Shown here: piece after piece, positions 24,492-33,824 of the stretch | Position numbering within the stretch: position 1 is the stretch's first letter | Layout: every line of letters begins with the position of its first letter | Origin: Halobacteriovoraceae bacterium | GTDB lineage: Bacteria; Bdellovibrionota; Bacteriovoracia; Bacteriovoracales; Bacteriovoracaceae | Assembly: GCA_018646195.1 (NCBI GenBank) | Contig: JABGVH010000042.1 | Span: 1 to 49,018, forward strand | DNA length: 49,018 bases | Direction of reading: 5' to 3' | The notes under the pieces: generated by a model | Seen by the model: the letters and a program-made list of their open reading frames with translations, nothing else | Databases searched by the model: none | Told to the model about the DNA's origin: nothing | Position numbers and translations under genes: made by a program

Positions 24492-25511
24492 TTATAACCT
24501 GACTTTTACGCCGCCATTATTGATAGATTCCAACGAGGCATCGAGAATCTTCACAACACGCATTCCTTGCTCACCATCTGAAATAGGCTGCTTGCGTTCT
24601 TTTATACAATCAATAAAATGCAATGCCTGGACTTGTAATGCTTCTAGTGACTCCAGTTTAGGAGCAACCATATCTCCTACTCGATAATCAATTTTTAATT
24701 TAGAGACGTCTTCGTGGGAAGTGTCGCTATTGACCACTATTCCTTTATCGTAAATTTTGATTTTCTCACTAGGCTCAAGGTCATCAAAAAGAATCATTTT
24801 TTTATCACCACCAATAATAGTTCTTCTAAGTTTAACTGGTGCCATCCAATTAAAATGAAAGTGAGCGATAAAATTGTCGGGATATTCAATATGAAGGTAG
24901 GCCAAACTGGCGATGTCATTATTTGCGTGGCTCTTACCCATTGCCATTACTGAAGTCGGGGTCTGCTCAACCAAGTAATCGAGAATCGCCAGGTCATGAG
25001 GGGCTAGATCATAAACAACATTTACATCGTGCTGAAAAAGACCGAGGTTTACTCGAACTGAATCAAAGTAGGTTAATTTCCCTAGCTCTCCTGAACTTAT
25101 ATACTCTTTGATTTTTTTAACTGCACCGGTATAGAGAAAAGTATGGTCAACCATAATTATTCGGCCATGCTCTTTCGCCAGGCTTACTAACTCTTCACTT
25201 TCCCAAGAGTATTGAGTCATTGGCTTTTCGATGAAAACATCTTTACCGGCCAAGATTGCCTGTTTGGCCAACTCATAATGAAACGAAACCGGAGTGGCAA
25301 TAAGAACCGTAGAAATATCCGAATTATTTAGAACATTATTATAATCAGCAATGACTTCAGTATCGGGAAAGGCATCTTTGGCCTTACTGGCCTGGCCCTC
25401 ATTCATTTCACAGATGGTATGTAAATTTGAGAGAGGACAAGAATGGTAGACACGGGCGAGGTTCTTTCCCCAATAACCGTAACCAACAAGCGCGACATTA
25501 ACTTTTTCCAT
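24492..25511 (-). CDS. Gfo/Idh/MocA-family sugar oxidoreductase (WlbA-like)
   Basis: The 339-residue product has an N-terminal NAD(P) fold (VALVGYGYWGKNLARVY), STVLIATPVSFHYELAKQAI, the conserved FIEKPM with the EKP lysine, and MVDHTFLYTGAVKKIKEYI. A C-terminal substrate domain includes DLAPHDLAILDYL, with the family's conserved His. Relatives oxidise C3 of UDP-GlcNAc-type uronates, giving the keto sugar that DegT enzymes aminate. With the DegT gene (22199) and the acyltransferase (21718) this makes a plausible 3-oxidation, amination and acetylation route. A UDP-sugar 6-dehydrogenase is not in the window. Confidence 0.85.
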   Translation of the reverse strand: MEKVNVALVGYGYWGKNLARVYHSCPLSNLHTICEMNEGQASKAKDAFPDTEVIADYNNVLNNSDISTVLIATPVSFHYELAKQAILAGKDVFIEKPMTQYSWESEELVSLAKEHGRIIMVDHTFLYTGAVKKIKEYISSGELGKLTYFDSVRVNLGLFQHDVNVVYDLAPHDLAILDYLVEQTPTSVMAMGKSHANNDIASLAYLHIEYPDNFIAHFHFNWMAPVKLRRTIIGGDKKMILFDDLEPSEKIKIYDKGIVVNSDTSHEDVSKLKIDYRVGDMVAPKLESLEALQVQALHFIDCIKERKQPISDGEQGMRVVKILDASLESINNGGVKVRL

Positions 25512-25532
25512 TATCTCTCTCCACTTCTATGT

Positions 25533-25658
25533 CTATGTGTAATTTTTCTTGGCCAATTCTAAAAACTTTAAATAAACAAAAGCGCCAAAAATACAGAGGA
25601 GGAGAAAGCCTACTGCTCCTCCTCCTACGATTAATCCAATGATAGTTAGTGTATCCAC
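25533..25658 (-). CDS. Small single-span membrane protein (41 aa)
   Basis: A short frame from GTG at 25658 to TAG at 25533 encodes 41 residues. It has a hydrophobic, Gly-rich segment of about 27 residues (IIGLIVGGGAVGFLLLCIFG and onward) and a short basic tail (KFLELAKKNYT). It fills the 150-base gap between the radical SAM gene (stop at 25662, 3 bases before this GTG) and the Gfo/Idh gene. A Shine-Dalgarno is weak (GACAGG, spaced far). Position within the operon and clear membrane character favour a real gene, perhaps a subunit that holds a neighbour at the membrane. Confidence 0.5.
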   Translation of the reverse strand: MDTLTIIGLIVGGGAVGFLLLCIFGAFVYLKFLELAKKNYT

Positions 25659-25661
25659 AGT

Positions 25662-27338
25662 TTAATTGACCTGTCTTTCGTTGATGACTAGTGGTTTGCC
25701 CTCTAGTCGCCCTGTTAGTCTTCTTATCCAATAGCGAACTTTAACACTTAAGTAGCGAAGGATTAAAAACTTCCCGAGGTTAAAGAGCTTCCATAGGTCT
25801 GTAAATGAGGTGTACCACTTCTCTGAAAGCTTTATAACATTCCCCCCATGAGTCGGAGAAAAGATCATATTCTTAATTCCTTCCCAACTAATATAAGCAG
25901 CTAAGTTGGCAGTCATGGTGTCATGGATAAGTTCAAGTCGGTCGCTGGTCTCTGGTACATAGGGAATGTCATCTGACTCCCACATATACTGGACACCAAA
26001 ATTCTCCCAATTTCCTTTAACTTTTACTTGTCCGCGAGGCATGAAAACATTGTATAGAGGTGTTCCAGGATAAGGAGCTAAGGTATTGTAGCGAACCGAA
26101 TCGAGAGGCACATTTTTGAGTAGTTTTATACAGTCCAAGCGGTCCTGGTGAAGTTCATCTGGAAGACCAAAGATAATTGTTGTCCCAACCATAATTCCAA
26201 CTTCTTTGGCCCTATAGATAGCGTCAATAATCTCTTGAACAGTCTCACCTTTTTTAAGGTCCTTCATTAATCTTTCACTACCAGTTTCAAGACCGTAATA
26301 AACCATTCTAAATCCGGCTTCTTTAGCAGCTCTTAGAACCTTATAAGTGGCGTCGTCGCCTCTCATTGAGCCTTCAAAAGCAACCTTTTCGGCCCAGCCT
26401 TTATCTTTAATCGCTTGGCATAATTTGAAAAATTGCTTCTTATTAACTCCAATATTATCGTCCATCAAGTGGATCGATTTCTGTCCGTAACGTTCGACTA
26501 AAATTTCAATTTCTTCTAAGGTTCTCTCGGCCGAATTAAAGCGATAAGTTAAACCAGTAATATCTCGCGAAGAGCAGAAGGTGCACTTATAAGGGCAGCC
26601 TCTAGAAGTAAAAAGCGCCGAAAAATCAGGGTAAAGGTCTTTGTCTTTTTCAAATAAAAAATAGGGAAAGGCCGGAACTTGATCGAGGTCTTTTAAAAGT
26701 GGAGTGGCGGGATTCTGTACAACTTTGCCGTCTACTTTTACAGACAGGCCATCTATATGGCTATAGTCCTCACCTGCTAAAATATGTTGGCATAGTAATT
26801 TAAAAGAGCGTTCTCCCTCTCCTCTTACACAGACATCAACACAATCGTGCTTGAGGCAGTCACTGTCGGCGACAGTCGGGTGAATACCACCAAAAACAAC
26901 TGTTACTTCAGGGTCGGCCTCTTTGACTTTTGCGGCAATTTCGGTTGCGCGCCCTACATTAAGAGTAAGCACACTAAAGCCAACAATCTTAGGAGCCACC
27001 ATCGAATCGACATACTTTTTGATATCGTCGCTTTCTAAGTCGAAGACATCGATTTGCTCGTCAATGATGTCAAAATTATACATTCCAAATTTCATAATAT
27101 AAGAAGACAAAATTCCCAAGCTTGTTGGAAACGTTAAATTCATAATCGCCTGGACCGCTTTATTTTGGGATCTATTTTCAACTCTTGGGTTGATTAAACA
27201 AATATTCCGACGACCTGCTGATTCTTTTGTAACGGAAAGGTATTTTTTCTCCATATGATCCCGATTCATATTGATCGGATCAAAATCATCTTCATCGATT
27301 TTTAATTTAAAACGTTTTATCGGTACAGGGATTTCCAT
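25662..27338 (-). CDS. Cobalamin-binding radical SAM protein
   Basis: The 558-residue product has a B12-binding-type Rossmann domain (about 45-190: NICLINPRVENRS, TSLGILSSYIM, VVFGGIHPTVADSD, VRGEGERSF). The radical SAM domain follows with TSRGCPYKCTFCSS, giving the CxxxCxxC cluster ligands Cys248, Cys252 and Cys255, then HLMDDNIGVNK and MVYYGLETGSERLMK. The C-terminal part (about 490-558) is basic and partly hydrophobic. Such enzymes (BchE-like class) methylate or rearrange unreactive carbons using S-adenosylmethionine. First gene of the Gfo/Idh-epimerase-DegT transcript, so a sugar or lipid-carrier substrate is likely, but unproven. AAAGGAAA precedes the ATG. Confidence 0.85.
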   Translation of the reverse strand: MEIPVPIKRFKLKIDEDDFDPINMNRDHMEKKYLSVTKESAGRRNICLINPRVENRSQNKAVQAIMNLTFPTSLGILSSYIMKFGMYNFDIIDEQIDVFDLESDDIKKYVDSMVAPKIVGFSVLTLNVGRATEIAAKVKEADPEVTVVFGGIHPTVADSDCLKHDCVDVCVRGEGERSFKLLCQHILAGEDYSHIDGLSVKVDGKVVQNPATPLLKDLDQVPAFPYFLFEKDKDLYPDFSALFTSRGCPYKCTFCSSRDITGLTYRFNSAERTLEEIEILVERYGQKSIHLMDDNIGVNKKQFFKLCQAIKDKGWAEKVAFEGSMRGDDATYKVLRAAKEAGFRMVYYGLETGSERLMKDLKKGETVQEIIDAIYRAKEVGIMVGTTIIFGLPDELHQDRLDCIKLLKNVPLDSVRYNTLAPYPGTPLYNVFMPRGQVKVKGNWENFGVQYMWESDDIPYVPETSDRLELIHDTMTANLAAYISWEGIKNMIFSPTHGGNVIKLSEKWYTSFTDLWKLFNLGKFLILRYLSVKVRYWIRRLTGRLEGKPLVINERQVN

Positions 27339-27375
27339 AATATGTTTCCTTTCACTTGTTCAAAAACCTTTCAGT

Positions 27376-27404
27376 TTTCATCTGCTTACGTAAGGTTCTA
27401 TAAT
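27376..27404 (+). promoter_or_regulatory. Predicted promoter of the GT-C-like gene
   Basis: TATAAT at 27399-27404 with TTTCAT at 27376-27381, spaced 17 bases. This is the same pair of hexamers and spacing as at 16597-16625. Transcription would start near 27411, about 24 bases before the ATG. Confidence 0.4.
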
Positions 27405-27434
27405 AAATAAATCGTCATTAATTAATATAGCATT

Positions 27435-28997
27435 ATGAAGAGTCTGCCTATGAATTTTACATTTAGTCACTATGCGTCAAAGGACTGGAGCCTGGCACTT
27501 TTACTGCTCGTTTGCCTCTATTTGGGGCTCTTCACTGGAATCCATTCAGACGACTATTCAAATGCCTGGTTTTGGAGCAAAAATCAGCTCGATTTCAGCA
27601 ATATCGATACCAAGCATTGGGGCTATCTTCCCTGGTATGTTTTGCATTCCTATATATTCAAATACTTAAAATTTTCCCCTAGCGGATACGAGTTGATTAG
27701 AATCGTTTTTAACTTCATTACCGTCGCCATGCTGGGCAAATTTTTTGAAAAATATGCCAGTAAACCGACTGCACTAATTCTTTCTTTTTTAATCATTTTT
27801 TACCCACTTCACGACTCCACGACCTATTGGTTCACAGGTAGCTATATAACCCATACCTGCTTCTATTTATTCTTGGGCGCCTATTTAATACAGAATGAAA
27901 AATTTTGGAGCGGCACTCTAATTGTCCTTTTCGCCTCCTTCTTCAGTTATTCCTCAGTACCAATGGCAGCAGGGCTTATGGTGCTATTTTTCCTGGAAAA
28001 AAAATGGAAACAATTGGCCTTTTTTGCGACTCCCCACTTCCTCTATGTACTTTATTTCCTTACTTTGCCGGGGGATAAAAAAGGCACCGGTCAGTTCGTA
28101 TCTAATAAGCTTTTAAGCCTTTTAAAGTCTCTTGTTTTGCAGGCCGGAACTTACCTCGATACCAACTTTGGCCCTTCTTTTTTATTCAAGCTAACTAGTT
28201 CGATACTCTCACTTTCATTTCTGTCCTTTATTTTGGCAATCTCTACAATTGTCTTTCTCAATTACTATTATAAGAAAAAGCAGCTCAGTTTATCTTTCAA
28301 CATTCCTCTCTTCTGTGCCCTAGGCACTATGACATTGGCCTCATTAGGGGTTTATGCCCTGACAGGCCGTTATCCACAGATCGCTTTTGGACTGGGAAAC
28401 AGAGTCACTTTTTTCACTTCTTTCTTAGTTAGCTACCTCTTTTTATGGCTAGCACTTAAGAATAGAGTGTTATTTGGCTTAATAAGCAGCATCTTTGTGC
28501 TCTCTATTTTTGGACTGTCCGATCATTGGAAGAAATGGAATATAACGCAGACAGAAATTATTTCAAATATTGCTTCAAATGACGACTTCCAAGAAATGAA
28601 GGCCGGTGATTATTTTTTTGTTAAGCAAAACCTCTACAGTGACTTGGGTGGATTCGCCCATATCCAGTTTTTTGCAGAAGACATCGGCTCACTTATTATT
28701 CGCCTGGCCCGCAACTTAGACGATGGCCCTACAGTCTATCCCATGGCGCGGCGTTTTCAAGTGAGAGGAGATAAAGTAAAAGATGTTAAATATGGAGACA
28801 GTTTTAATTTAAAAGAAAGCATTCCGATTTACGATTCCAAAACCAATAAATTTTCACTTATCCCAAGCTCTCAATTGCAAAATGAAATAGACACCCAGCC
28901 GCTGTTGAAAAGGCATTGGGCCCAAATGTGCAAGGGTACGTTTATCGAAAAAATAATTGTAAGGATTTCGCCGAGACTGGCCTATATTTTTAACTAG
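27435..28997 (+). CDS. Polytopic membrane protein, probable GT-C glycosyltransferase
   Basis: The 520-residue product has roughly ten hydrophobic segments between residues 17 and 370, then a soluble C-terminal domain of about 150 residues. The first periplasmic loop carries GIHSDDYSNAWFW (Asp39, Asp40). Acidic residues in this loop are the usual catalytic or metal site of GT-C enzymes, which use lipid-linked sugars. YWFTGSYITH lies in a later loop. Placement beside the polysaccharide genes supports a role in surface glycan assembly or protein glycosylation. A second ATG, at 27450, has GAAGAG upstream and may be the true start. The 3' end overlaps the convergent ferredoxin gene by 4 bases. Confidence 0.65.
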   Translation: MKSLPMNFTFSHYASKDWSLALLLLVCLYLGLFTGIHSDDYSNAWFWSKNQLDFSNIDTKHWGYLPWYVLHSYIFKYLKFSPSGYELIRIVFNFITVAMLGKFFEKYASKPTALILSFLIIFYPLHDSTTYWFTGSYITHTCFYLFLGAYLIQNEKFWSGTLIVLFASFFSYSSVPMAAGLMVLFFLEKKWKQLAFFATPHFLYVLYFLTLPGDKKGTGQFVSNKLLSLLKSLVLQAGTYLDTNFGPSFLFKLTSSILSLSFLSFILAISTIVFLNYYYKKKQLSLSFNIPLFCALGTMTLASLGVYALTGRYPQIAFGLGNRVTFFTSFLVSYLFLWLALKNRVLFGLISSIFVLSIFGLSDHWKKWNITQTEIISNIASNDDFQEMKAGDYFFVKQNLYSDLGGFAHIQFFAEDIGSLIIRLARNLDDGPTVYPMARRFQVRGDKVKDVKYGDSFNLKESIPIYDSKTNKFSLIPSSQLQNEIDTQPLLKRHWAQMCKGTFIEKIIVRISPRLAYIFN

Positions 28998-29296
28998 CCG
29001 TTAAAGCCAACGTATTCAACTTTAATATCTCCACTGACTTCTAGCCGGCAAGCCAGGCGTGCTTGAGGTGTTGTTGCCAACTCTTCGAGAGTTTCCTTCT
29101 CTTCATCGTCAGGTGCGTTAACATGATCGGCGCCTTCCAAAATATTAACTAAGCAAGTTCCGCAAACTCCGCCTTCGCAACCATAGCGAATTGGTGAAAT
29201 CTCTTTATCAAAACTCTCCATTAGGGTCTTACCGGCTGTTAATTTTACGGGGGCGTGTTCGCCTTCACTTTGAAAAGTAATGGTATATTCGTCCAT
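28994..29296 (-). CDS. Plant-type [2Fe-2S] ferredoxin
   Basis: The 100-residue soluble product has the plant-type cluster pattern RYGCEGGVCGTCLVNI (Cys40, Cys45, Cys48) with the fourth ligand Cys83 in RLACRLEV, plus the usual acidic APDDEEKETLEEL segment. It carries single electrons to a partner oxygenase or reductase. No partner lies beside it apart from the LysR gene upstream (72-base gap) and sdhCAB beyond. It may share a transcript with the LysR gene. Electron partner unknown. Confidence 0.9.
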   Translation of the reverse strand: MDEYTITFQSEGEHAPVKLTAGKTLMESFDKEISPIRYGCEGGVCGTCLVNILEGADHVNAPDDEEKETLEELATTPQARLACRLEVSGDIKVEYVGFNG

Positions 29297-29368
29297 CGCT
29301 ATAGTCCTTATGGTTAGTATTGGTACTCACTTTTTAGCTTACTTTATTTATTTTGTAACAAAAAAGCT

Positions 29369-30238
29369 CTATTTATTTTTTAAGTATTCTTGAATTAGGC
29401 CCGTCATTTTGCGAGAAGCGGGACTCTTTTGAACATCGGCCCGGTAAATTAAGCAGATTTTATCGGAAAATTTAGGCCAGCCAGGAACTATTTCCATTTT
29501 CTTACTGTGCTCGCCTACAACCCGCCCAGGAACTACACCGACACCACAACCGGCCAGAGTCATATCCTTTATTACTTCTAAATTTGAAGAGGTTAATTGG
29601 CGCTTAAAATGCATTTTTTTCTTACTTAATTTTCCCAGCATTTCTTGTGTTTGAAGTAGCTCTGGCTCAATTATTAAAACCTTGTCCTTTCCATCAATAC
29701 TATTCATCGCGGTTTCTTTCTTCGATCGCCAAAAAGATACTTCATCTCGGAATAACTCCCGAATTACTAAATCCGGGTGCTGGACCGGGTTGACGACAAT
29801 TCCAAAATCAATTTTAAAGCTTATGACATCTTCTGTTATGCGACGGGAAAGTTCATGAACTAACTTAAACTCAAGATTGGGAAACTTTGCTAATAATTGT
29901 GGCACAAAATGGCGCAGGCTATAGAGCGCAACTGAAGAGTGCATACCGATGGAGTAACGACCTCTCAGGTCCTCCCCATCACGCTCTGCTTCTTCTTTTA
30001 TTTTTTCCCAATCTTCAAGTAGGTGCTTGGCCTTAAAAACCAATTTCTCCCCGCACTTTGTTAGCTTCACTCCCCCTTTGCCGCGCAATAAGAGTTGCTG
30101 GCCAATATTTTGCTCTAAGCGGCGCATCCCTTGGCTTAGGGCCGGCTGTGTTACGCCCAGTCGCTCCGCAGCACGAGAAAGATTGTGAGTTCGACTCACT
30201 TCTATAAAAAAACGAAGGTCATTTGGATTAGGTAACAA
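29369..30238 (-). CDS. LysR-family transcriptional regulator
   Basis: The 289-residue product has the N-terminal winged helix-turn-helix (LRFFIEVSRTHNLSRAAERLGVTQPALSQGMRRLEQNIG) and the LLLRGKGGVKLTKCGEKL wing. A C-terminal periplasmic-binding-protein-like effector domain follows (about 92-285). The start is TTG with GGAG 5 bases upstream. It is divergent from sdhCAB, with 185 bases between, which holds a pair of 12-base repeats. By the usual LysR layout it may control sdhCAB, itself, and the ferredoxin downstream. The inducer is unknown. Confidence 0.9.
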   Translation of the reverse strand: MLPNPNDLRFFIEVSRTHNLSRAAERLGVTQPALSQGMRRLEQNIGQQLLLRGKGGVKLTKCGEKLVFKAKHLLEDWEKIKEEAERDGEDLRGRYSIGMHSSVALYSLRHFVPQLLAKFPNLEFKLVHELSRRITEDVISFKIDFGIVVNPVQHPDLVIRELFRDEVSFWRSKKETAMNSIDGKDKVLIIEPELLQTQEMLGKLSKKKMHFKRQLTSSNLEVIKDMTLAGCGVGVVPGRVVGEHSKKMEIVPGWPKFSDKICLIYRADVQKSPASRKMTGLIQEYLKNK

Positions 30239-30254
30239 GGGGACTCCAGTTCTA

Positions 30255-30294
30255 ATAATTATTTATGGAAGCAGTATTTATCATAATTATTTAT
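30255..30294 (+). repeat. 12-bp direct repeat in the lysR-sdhC divergent region
   Basis: ATAATTATTTAT occurs at 30255-30266 and 30283-30294, 28 bases start to start, between the LysR start and the predicted sdh promoter. It is a candidate regulator-binding region. The A+T-only sequence makes chance similarity possible. Confidence 0.4.
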
Positions 30295-30347
30295 TGTGTC
30301 AATTTCCAAAATTTCTAGTAATTAGGAAAGATAAGTTATAAAAATCC

Positions 30348-30376
30348 TTAACCTCTTGAAAGACTTGGGCTAAAAT
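30348..30376 (+). promoter_or_regulatory. Predicted sdhCAB promoter
   Basis: TTAACC (30348-30353) and TAAAAT (30371-30376) are spaced by 17 bases. Transcription would start near 30383, giving a leader of about 40 bases before the sdhC ATG at 30424. This argues against an in-frame TTG at 30376, which would lie inside the -10 box. Confidence 0.5.
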
Positions 30377-30423
30377 TGACCGGCTTTCAAATATTACTCA
30401 TCAGATTTAAAGGGATTCCAAAT

Positions 30424-31101
30424 ATGGCCTCCAAATTAATGAAAACACTTAATTCATCCATCGTTAAAAAACAGATGATGGCAGTTTCAGGGCTAATGCT
30501 CTGCGGGTTCTTAGTTTCCCACCTGATCGGCAATTGCTTGATCTATGTCGGAGCTGAAGCCTTTAACACTTATGCACATACGCTGATCACCAACCCACTA
30601 ATCTATTTGGCGGAAGCTATCTTAGCTTCTCTCTTCTTATTTCATATTGGAATGGGGATACGGCTTACGGTAGAAAATAGAAAGGCCAGGCCAGATCGCT
30701 ATTTTGTTAAACAGCATTCTGGCGCCGGGGCTACTTTTGCTAGTGCTACCATGCCTTATACTGGCCTAATAATTTTAGCCTTCCTAATTTATCACCTAAT
30801 CAATTTTAAATACGGACCTTATTATACAATCTCTCATGGTGGAGTCGAGATGCGAGACCTCTATCGCCTTTTGATAGAGTATTTTTCCGCTCCTCTCAAT
30901 GTATTTATTTACATCGCCTGTATGGTGGCCCTTGGAATCCACCTAAGCCATGGCTTTTGGTCTGCCTTCCAGTCGCTTGGAGTCGATCATCCAAAGTATA
31001 CCCCTTGTATTAAATTAATCGCCAAACTATACGCTGTAGCTATGACTGTCGGTTACTCCGCCCTACCCCTGTATTGCTATTTAGCAAAAGGAGGCTACTA
31101 G
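30424..31101 (+). CDS. sdhC: Succinate dehydrogenase/fumarate reductase cytochrome b subunit (type B anchor)
   Basis: The 225-residue membrane protein starts at the ATG at 30424 (AAAGGGATTCC upstream). Five membrane segments are visible, with histidines suited to bind two b haems ([41 protein letters not shown]). A single five-helix anchor is the mark of type B complexes (Bacillus sdhC, Wolinella frdC). It anchors SdhAB in the inner membrane and passes electrons to or from quinone. First gene of sdhCAB, with one base to sdhA. Confidence 0.9.
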   Translation: MASKLMKTLNSSIVKKQMMAVSGLMLCGFLVSHLIGNCLIYVGAEAFNTYAHTLITNPLIYLAEAILASLFLFHIGMGIRLTVENRKARPDRYFVKQHSGAGATFASATMPYTGLIILAFLIYHLINFKYGPYYTISHGGVEMRDLYRLLIEYFSAPLNVFIYIACMVALGIHLSHGFWSAFQSLGVDHPKYTPCIKLIAKLYAVAMTVGYSALPLYCYLAKGGY

Positions 31102-31102
31102 A

Positions 31103-33028
31103 ATGAGCAAGAAAATAGATGGAAATGTACCCCAAGGACCAATTGAAGAGCTATGGGATAAGCATCGTTTTAAAATGAAGCTGGTTAATCCGGCCAATAA
31201 AAGAAAATTTAAAATCATTATTGTAGGAACTGGACTGGCAGGAGCTTCTGCCGCCTCCACTCTGGCCGAACTTGGCTATGAAATTGATAGTTTTTGCATT
31301 CAAGATTCCCCAAGACGCGCTCATTCGATTGCCGCTCAAGGTGGTATTAATGCTGCCAAAAATTATCCCAATGATGGTGATTCGGTTTGGAGACTTTTCT
31401 ATGACACTGTAAAAGGTGGGGACTACCGCGCTCGTGAGGCCAATGTTTACCGCCTTGCTCAAGTGGCCAATAATATAATTGACCAATGTGCCGCTCAAGG
31501 CGTGCCATTTGCTAGAGATTACGGTGGAACTCTCGCTAACCGCTCCTTTGGTGGGGCCCAGGTTTCTAGAACTTTCTATGCCCGCGGGCAGACAGGCCAG
31601 CAATTATTGCTAGGTGCCTACTCCAGCATGATGAAAGAAGTTAATAAAGGAAAAATTAAAGTCCACACCCGTCAAGAAATGGTGGAGCTGGTACTAGTAG
31701 ACGGGAAGGCCCGGGGTATTATCACTCGTAATATAATTACTGGTGAATTTGAAAAACATTCTGGCGATGCTGTTCTTCTTTGTACCGGTGGATATGGAAA
31801 TGTCTATTTCCTAAGTACCAATGCCATGACCTCAAATAGCTCTGCAGCTTGGAAGGCCTATAAGAAAGGCGCCTACTTTGCTAACCCTTGCTACACCCAA
31901 ATTCACCCTACCTGTATTCCAGTGCATGGTGAAAATCAAAGTAAGCTAACACTTATGTCTGAGTCTTTAAGAAACGACGGAAGAGTATGGGTTCCTAAGG
32001 CCAAAGCAGATGAGCGAAAAGCCGCCGATATCCCAGACGAAGAACGAGATTATTACCTCGAAAGAAAATATCCTTCCTTTGGTAACCTGGTTCCTAGAGA
32101 TGTTGCCAGTAGGAACGGAAAGCAAGCAGTCGACGAAGGTAAAGGTGTTGGCGCTACAAAAGTTGCTGTCTTTCTAGATTTCAGAGATGCCATCAAACGT
32201 GATGGCCTCGACACGATTAAAGAAAAATACGGTAACCTTTTTGATATGTATAATAGGATTACTGATGAAGACCCCTATTCAGTTCCAATGAGAATTTATC
32301 CCGCCGTCCATTACACGATGGGTGGCCTGTGGGTGGATTACCATTTACAAACATCGATTCCAGGCTGTTTCTGTCTTGGGGAAGCGAACTTCTCCGATCA
32401 CGGTGCAAATCGGCTTGGGGCATCGGCGCTTATGCAAGGATTGGCCGACGGTTACTTTGTCATTCCTTATACTCTCGGTAATTACCTGGTCACAGAAAAA
32501 CCAGATCAAAACAAAATCGATACAGATCACCCCGAATTTGAAACCTCACTTAAGAGTGCTAAAGACCGCTTCAATAAATTATTAGGAATAAATGGCGGCC
32601 GCTCAGTAGATAGCTTTCATAAAGAACTTGGTCAGTACATGTGGGAATACGTGGGCATGGCCAGGAATGAGGCCGGCCTGAAAACGGGTATTAAGAAAAT
32701 AGCTGAGCTTCGAGCAAAATTCTGGAAAGATGTGAAAGTTACGGGGACTAACGACGGTATTAATATTGAACTTGAAAAAGCCAATAGAGTGGCTGACTTT
32801 TTAGAGCTCGGTGAACTTATGGCAAGAGACGCGCTAGAGAGGCCAGAATCTTGTGGTGGTCACTTTCGAGAAGAAAGTCAAACTGATGAAAATGAAGCTT
32901 TGAGACAAGATGATAACTTCTGTCACGTTGCCGCTTGGGAATATACTGGCGACAATAAAGAGCCCAATCGTAATGTTGAAGAATTGGATTTTCCAAACGT
33001 CCCTCTAACTCAAAGAAGTTATAAATAG
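31103..33028 (+). CDS. sdhA: Succinate dehydrogenase/fumarate reductase flavoprotein subunit
   Basis: The 641-residue product has an FAD site, [14 protein letters not shown] (39-51), the covalent-FAD region [17 protein letters not shown] with His74, and substrate-site motifs [11 protein letters not shown] and [18 protein letters not shown]. It oxidises succinate to fumarate in the citric acid cycle, or runs in reverse. Length and the [11 protein letters not shown] form match the type B flavoproteins. A strong site, GGAGG, lies at the end of sdhC. Direction of the reaction in vivo cannot be read from sequence. Confidence 0.95.
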   Translation: MSKKIDGNVPQGPIEELWDKHRFKMKLVNPANKRKFKIIIVGTGLAGASAASTLAELGYEIDSFCIQDSPRRAHSIAAQGGINAAKNYPNDGDSVWRLFYDTVKGGDYRAREANVYRLAQVANNIIDQCAAQGVPFARDYGGTLANRSFGGAQVSRTFYARGQTGQQLLLGAYSSMMKEVNKGKIKVHTRQEMVELVLVDGKARGIITRNIITGEFEKHSGDAVLLCTGGYGNVYFLSTNAMTSNSSAAWKAYKKGAYFANPCYTQIHPTCIPVHGENQSKLTLMSESLRNDGRVWVPKAKADERKAADIPDEERDYYLERKYPSFGNLVPRDVASRNGKQAVDEGKGVGATKVAVFLDFRDAIKRDGLDTIKEKYGNLFDMYNRITDEDPYSVPMRIYPAVHYTMGGLWVDYHLQTSIPGCFCLGEANFSDHGANRLGASALMQGLADGYFVIPYTLGNYLVTEKPDQNKIDTDHPEFETSLKSAKDRFNKLLGINGGRSVDSFHKELGQYMWEYVGMARNEAGLKTGIKKIAELRAKFWKDVKVTGTNDGINIELEKANRVADFLELGELMARDALERPESCGGHFREESQTDENEALRQDDNFCHVAAWEYTGDNKEPNRNVEELDFPNVPLTQRSYK

Positions 33029-33036
33029 GAGCTCCC

Positions 33037-33804
33037 ATGAGTGATAAAAATAATATGACACTGAACCTCAAAATATGGCGCCAAGAAGGGGCCAATGTTA
33101 AAGGCAGTATAGTGGATTATCGCCTAGAGGGTGTTTCCCCTGACATGTCGTTTTTGGAGATGTTGGACCTTTTAAATGAGAATCTGATCAACCAGGGGCA
33201 AGACCCCGTGGCCTTCGATCATGATTGTCGTGAGGGAATCTGCGGGATGTGCTCTCTAATGATTAATGGTCAGGCCCATGGACCAGAGAGAGAAACAACA
33301 ACTTGCCAATTACATATGAGAAAATTTAAAGATGGCGATACAATCGTTATCGAACCTTGGCGTGCTAAGGCCTTTCCTCTGCATAAAGACCTGATGGTTG
33401 ATCGAAGTGCTTTTGATGACATTATGAGTGCTGGTGGCTACGTCAATGTTTCGACTGGAAACGCTCAAGACGCCAATTCCATTTTAATTGGTAAGGACAA
33501 AGCTGAACTGGCGATGGACGCCGCTTCTTGCATCGGTTGTGCCGCTTGTGTTGCCAGCTGTAAAAATGCTTCGGCGATGCTCTTTGTATCGGCCAAGGTC
33601 TCTCAGCTTGCCCTTCTTCCACAAGGTCAAGAAGAAGCGTCGACTAGAGTCCAAAACATGGTTTCAAAAATGGATGATCTTGGTTTTGGAAATTGCACTA
33701 ACGAAGCAGAGTGTGAGGCGCAATGTCCAAAGGGAATAAAAATTTCTAATATCTCCAGGATGAATCGAGAATACTTAAAGGCAAGTGTAACTGCACATCA
33801 TTAA
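33037..33804 (+). CDS. sdhB: Succinate dehydrogenase/fumarate reductase iron-sulphur subunit
   Basis: The 255-residue product has a [2Fe-2S] domain ([15 protein letters not shown] with the fourth Cys in TTCQLH), a [4Fe-4S] set ([12 protein letters not shown]) and a third cluster region ([16 protein letters not shown]). It carries electrons from the flavin in SdhA to the haems and quinone site of SdhC. AGGAG precedes the ATG, 8 bases after sdhA. Gene order C-A-B is that of type B operons. The next gene (33825) runs the same way but is functionally unrelated. Confidence 0.95.
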   Translation: MSDKNNMTLNLKIWRQEGANVKGSIVDYRLEGVSPDMSFLEMLDLLNENLINQGQDPVAFDHDCREGICGMCSLMINGQAHGPERETTTCQLHMRKFKDGDTIVIEPWRAKAFPLHKDLMVDRSAFDDIMSAGGYVNVSTGNAQDANSILIGKDKAELAMDAASCIGCAACVASCKNASAMLFVSAKVSQLALLPQGQEEASTRVQNMVSKMDDLGFGNCTNEAECEAQCPKGIKISNISRMNREYLKASVTAHH

Positions 33805-33824
33805 ATAAAACTGACGGATAGCGA

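Noticed and set aside
25498-25731. 77-codon frame on the minus strand around the small membrane gene
   Set aside because: It overlaps the radical SAM and Gfo/Idh ends in another frame and is Arg/His-rich without a ribosome site. The 41-codon frame fits the gap better.
30376-30423. Upstream TTG start for sdhC
   Set aside because: It lies in the predicted -10 box. The ATG at 30424 has a ribosome site and the expected N-terminus for the family.
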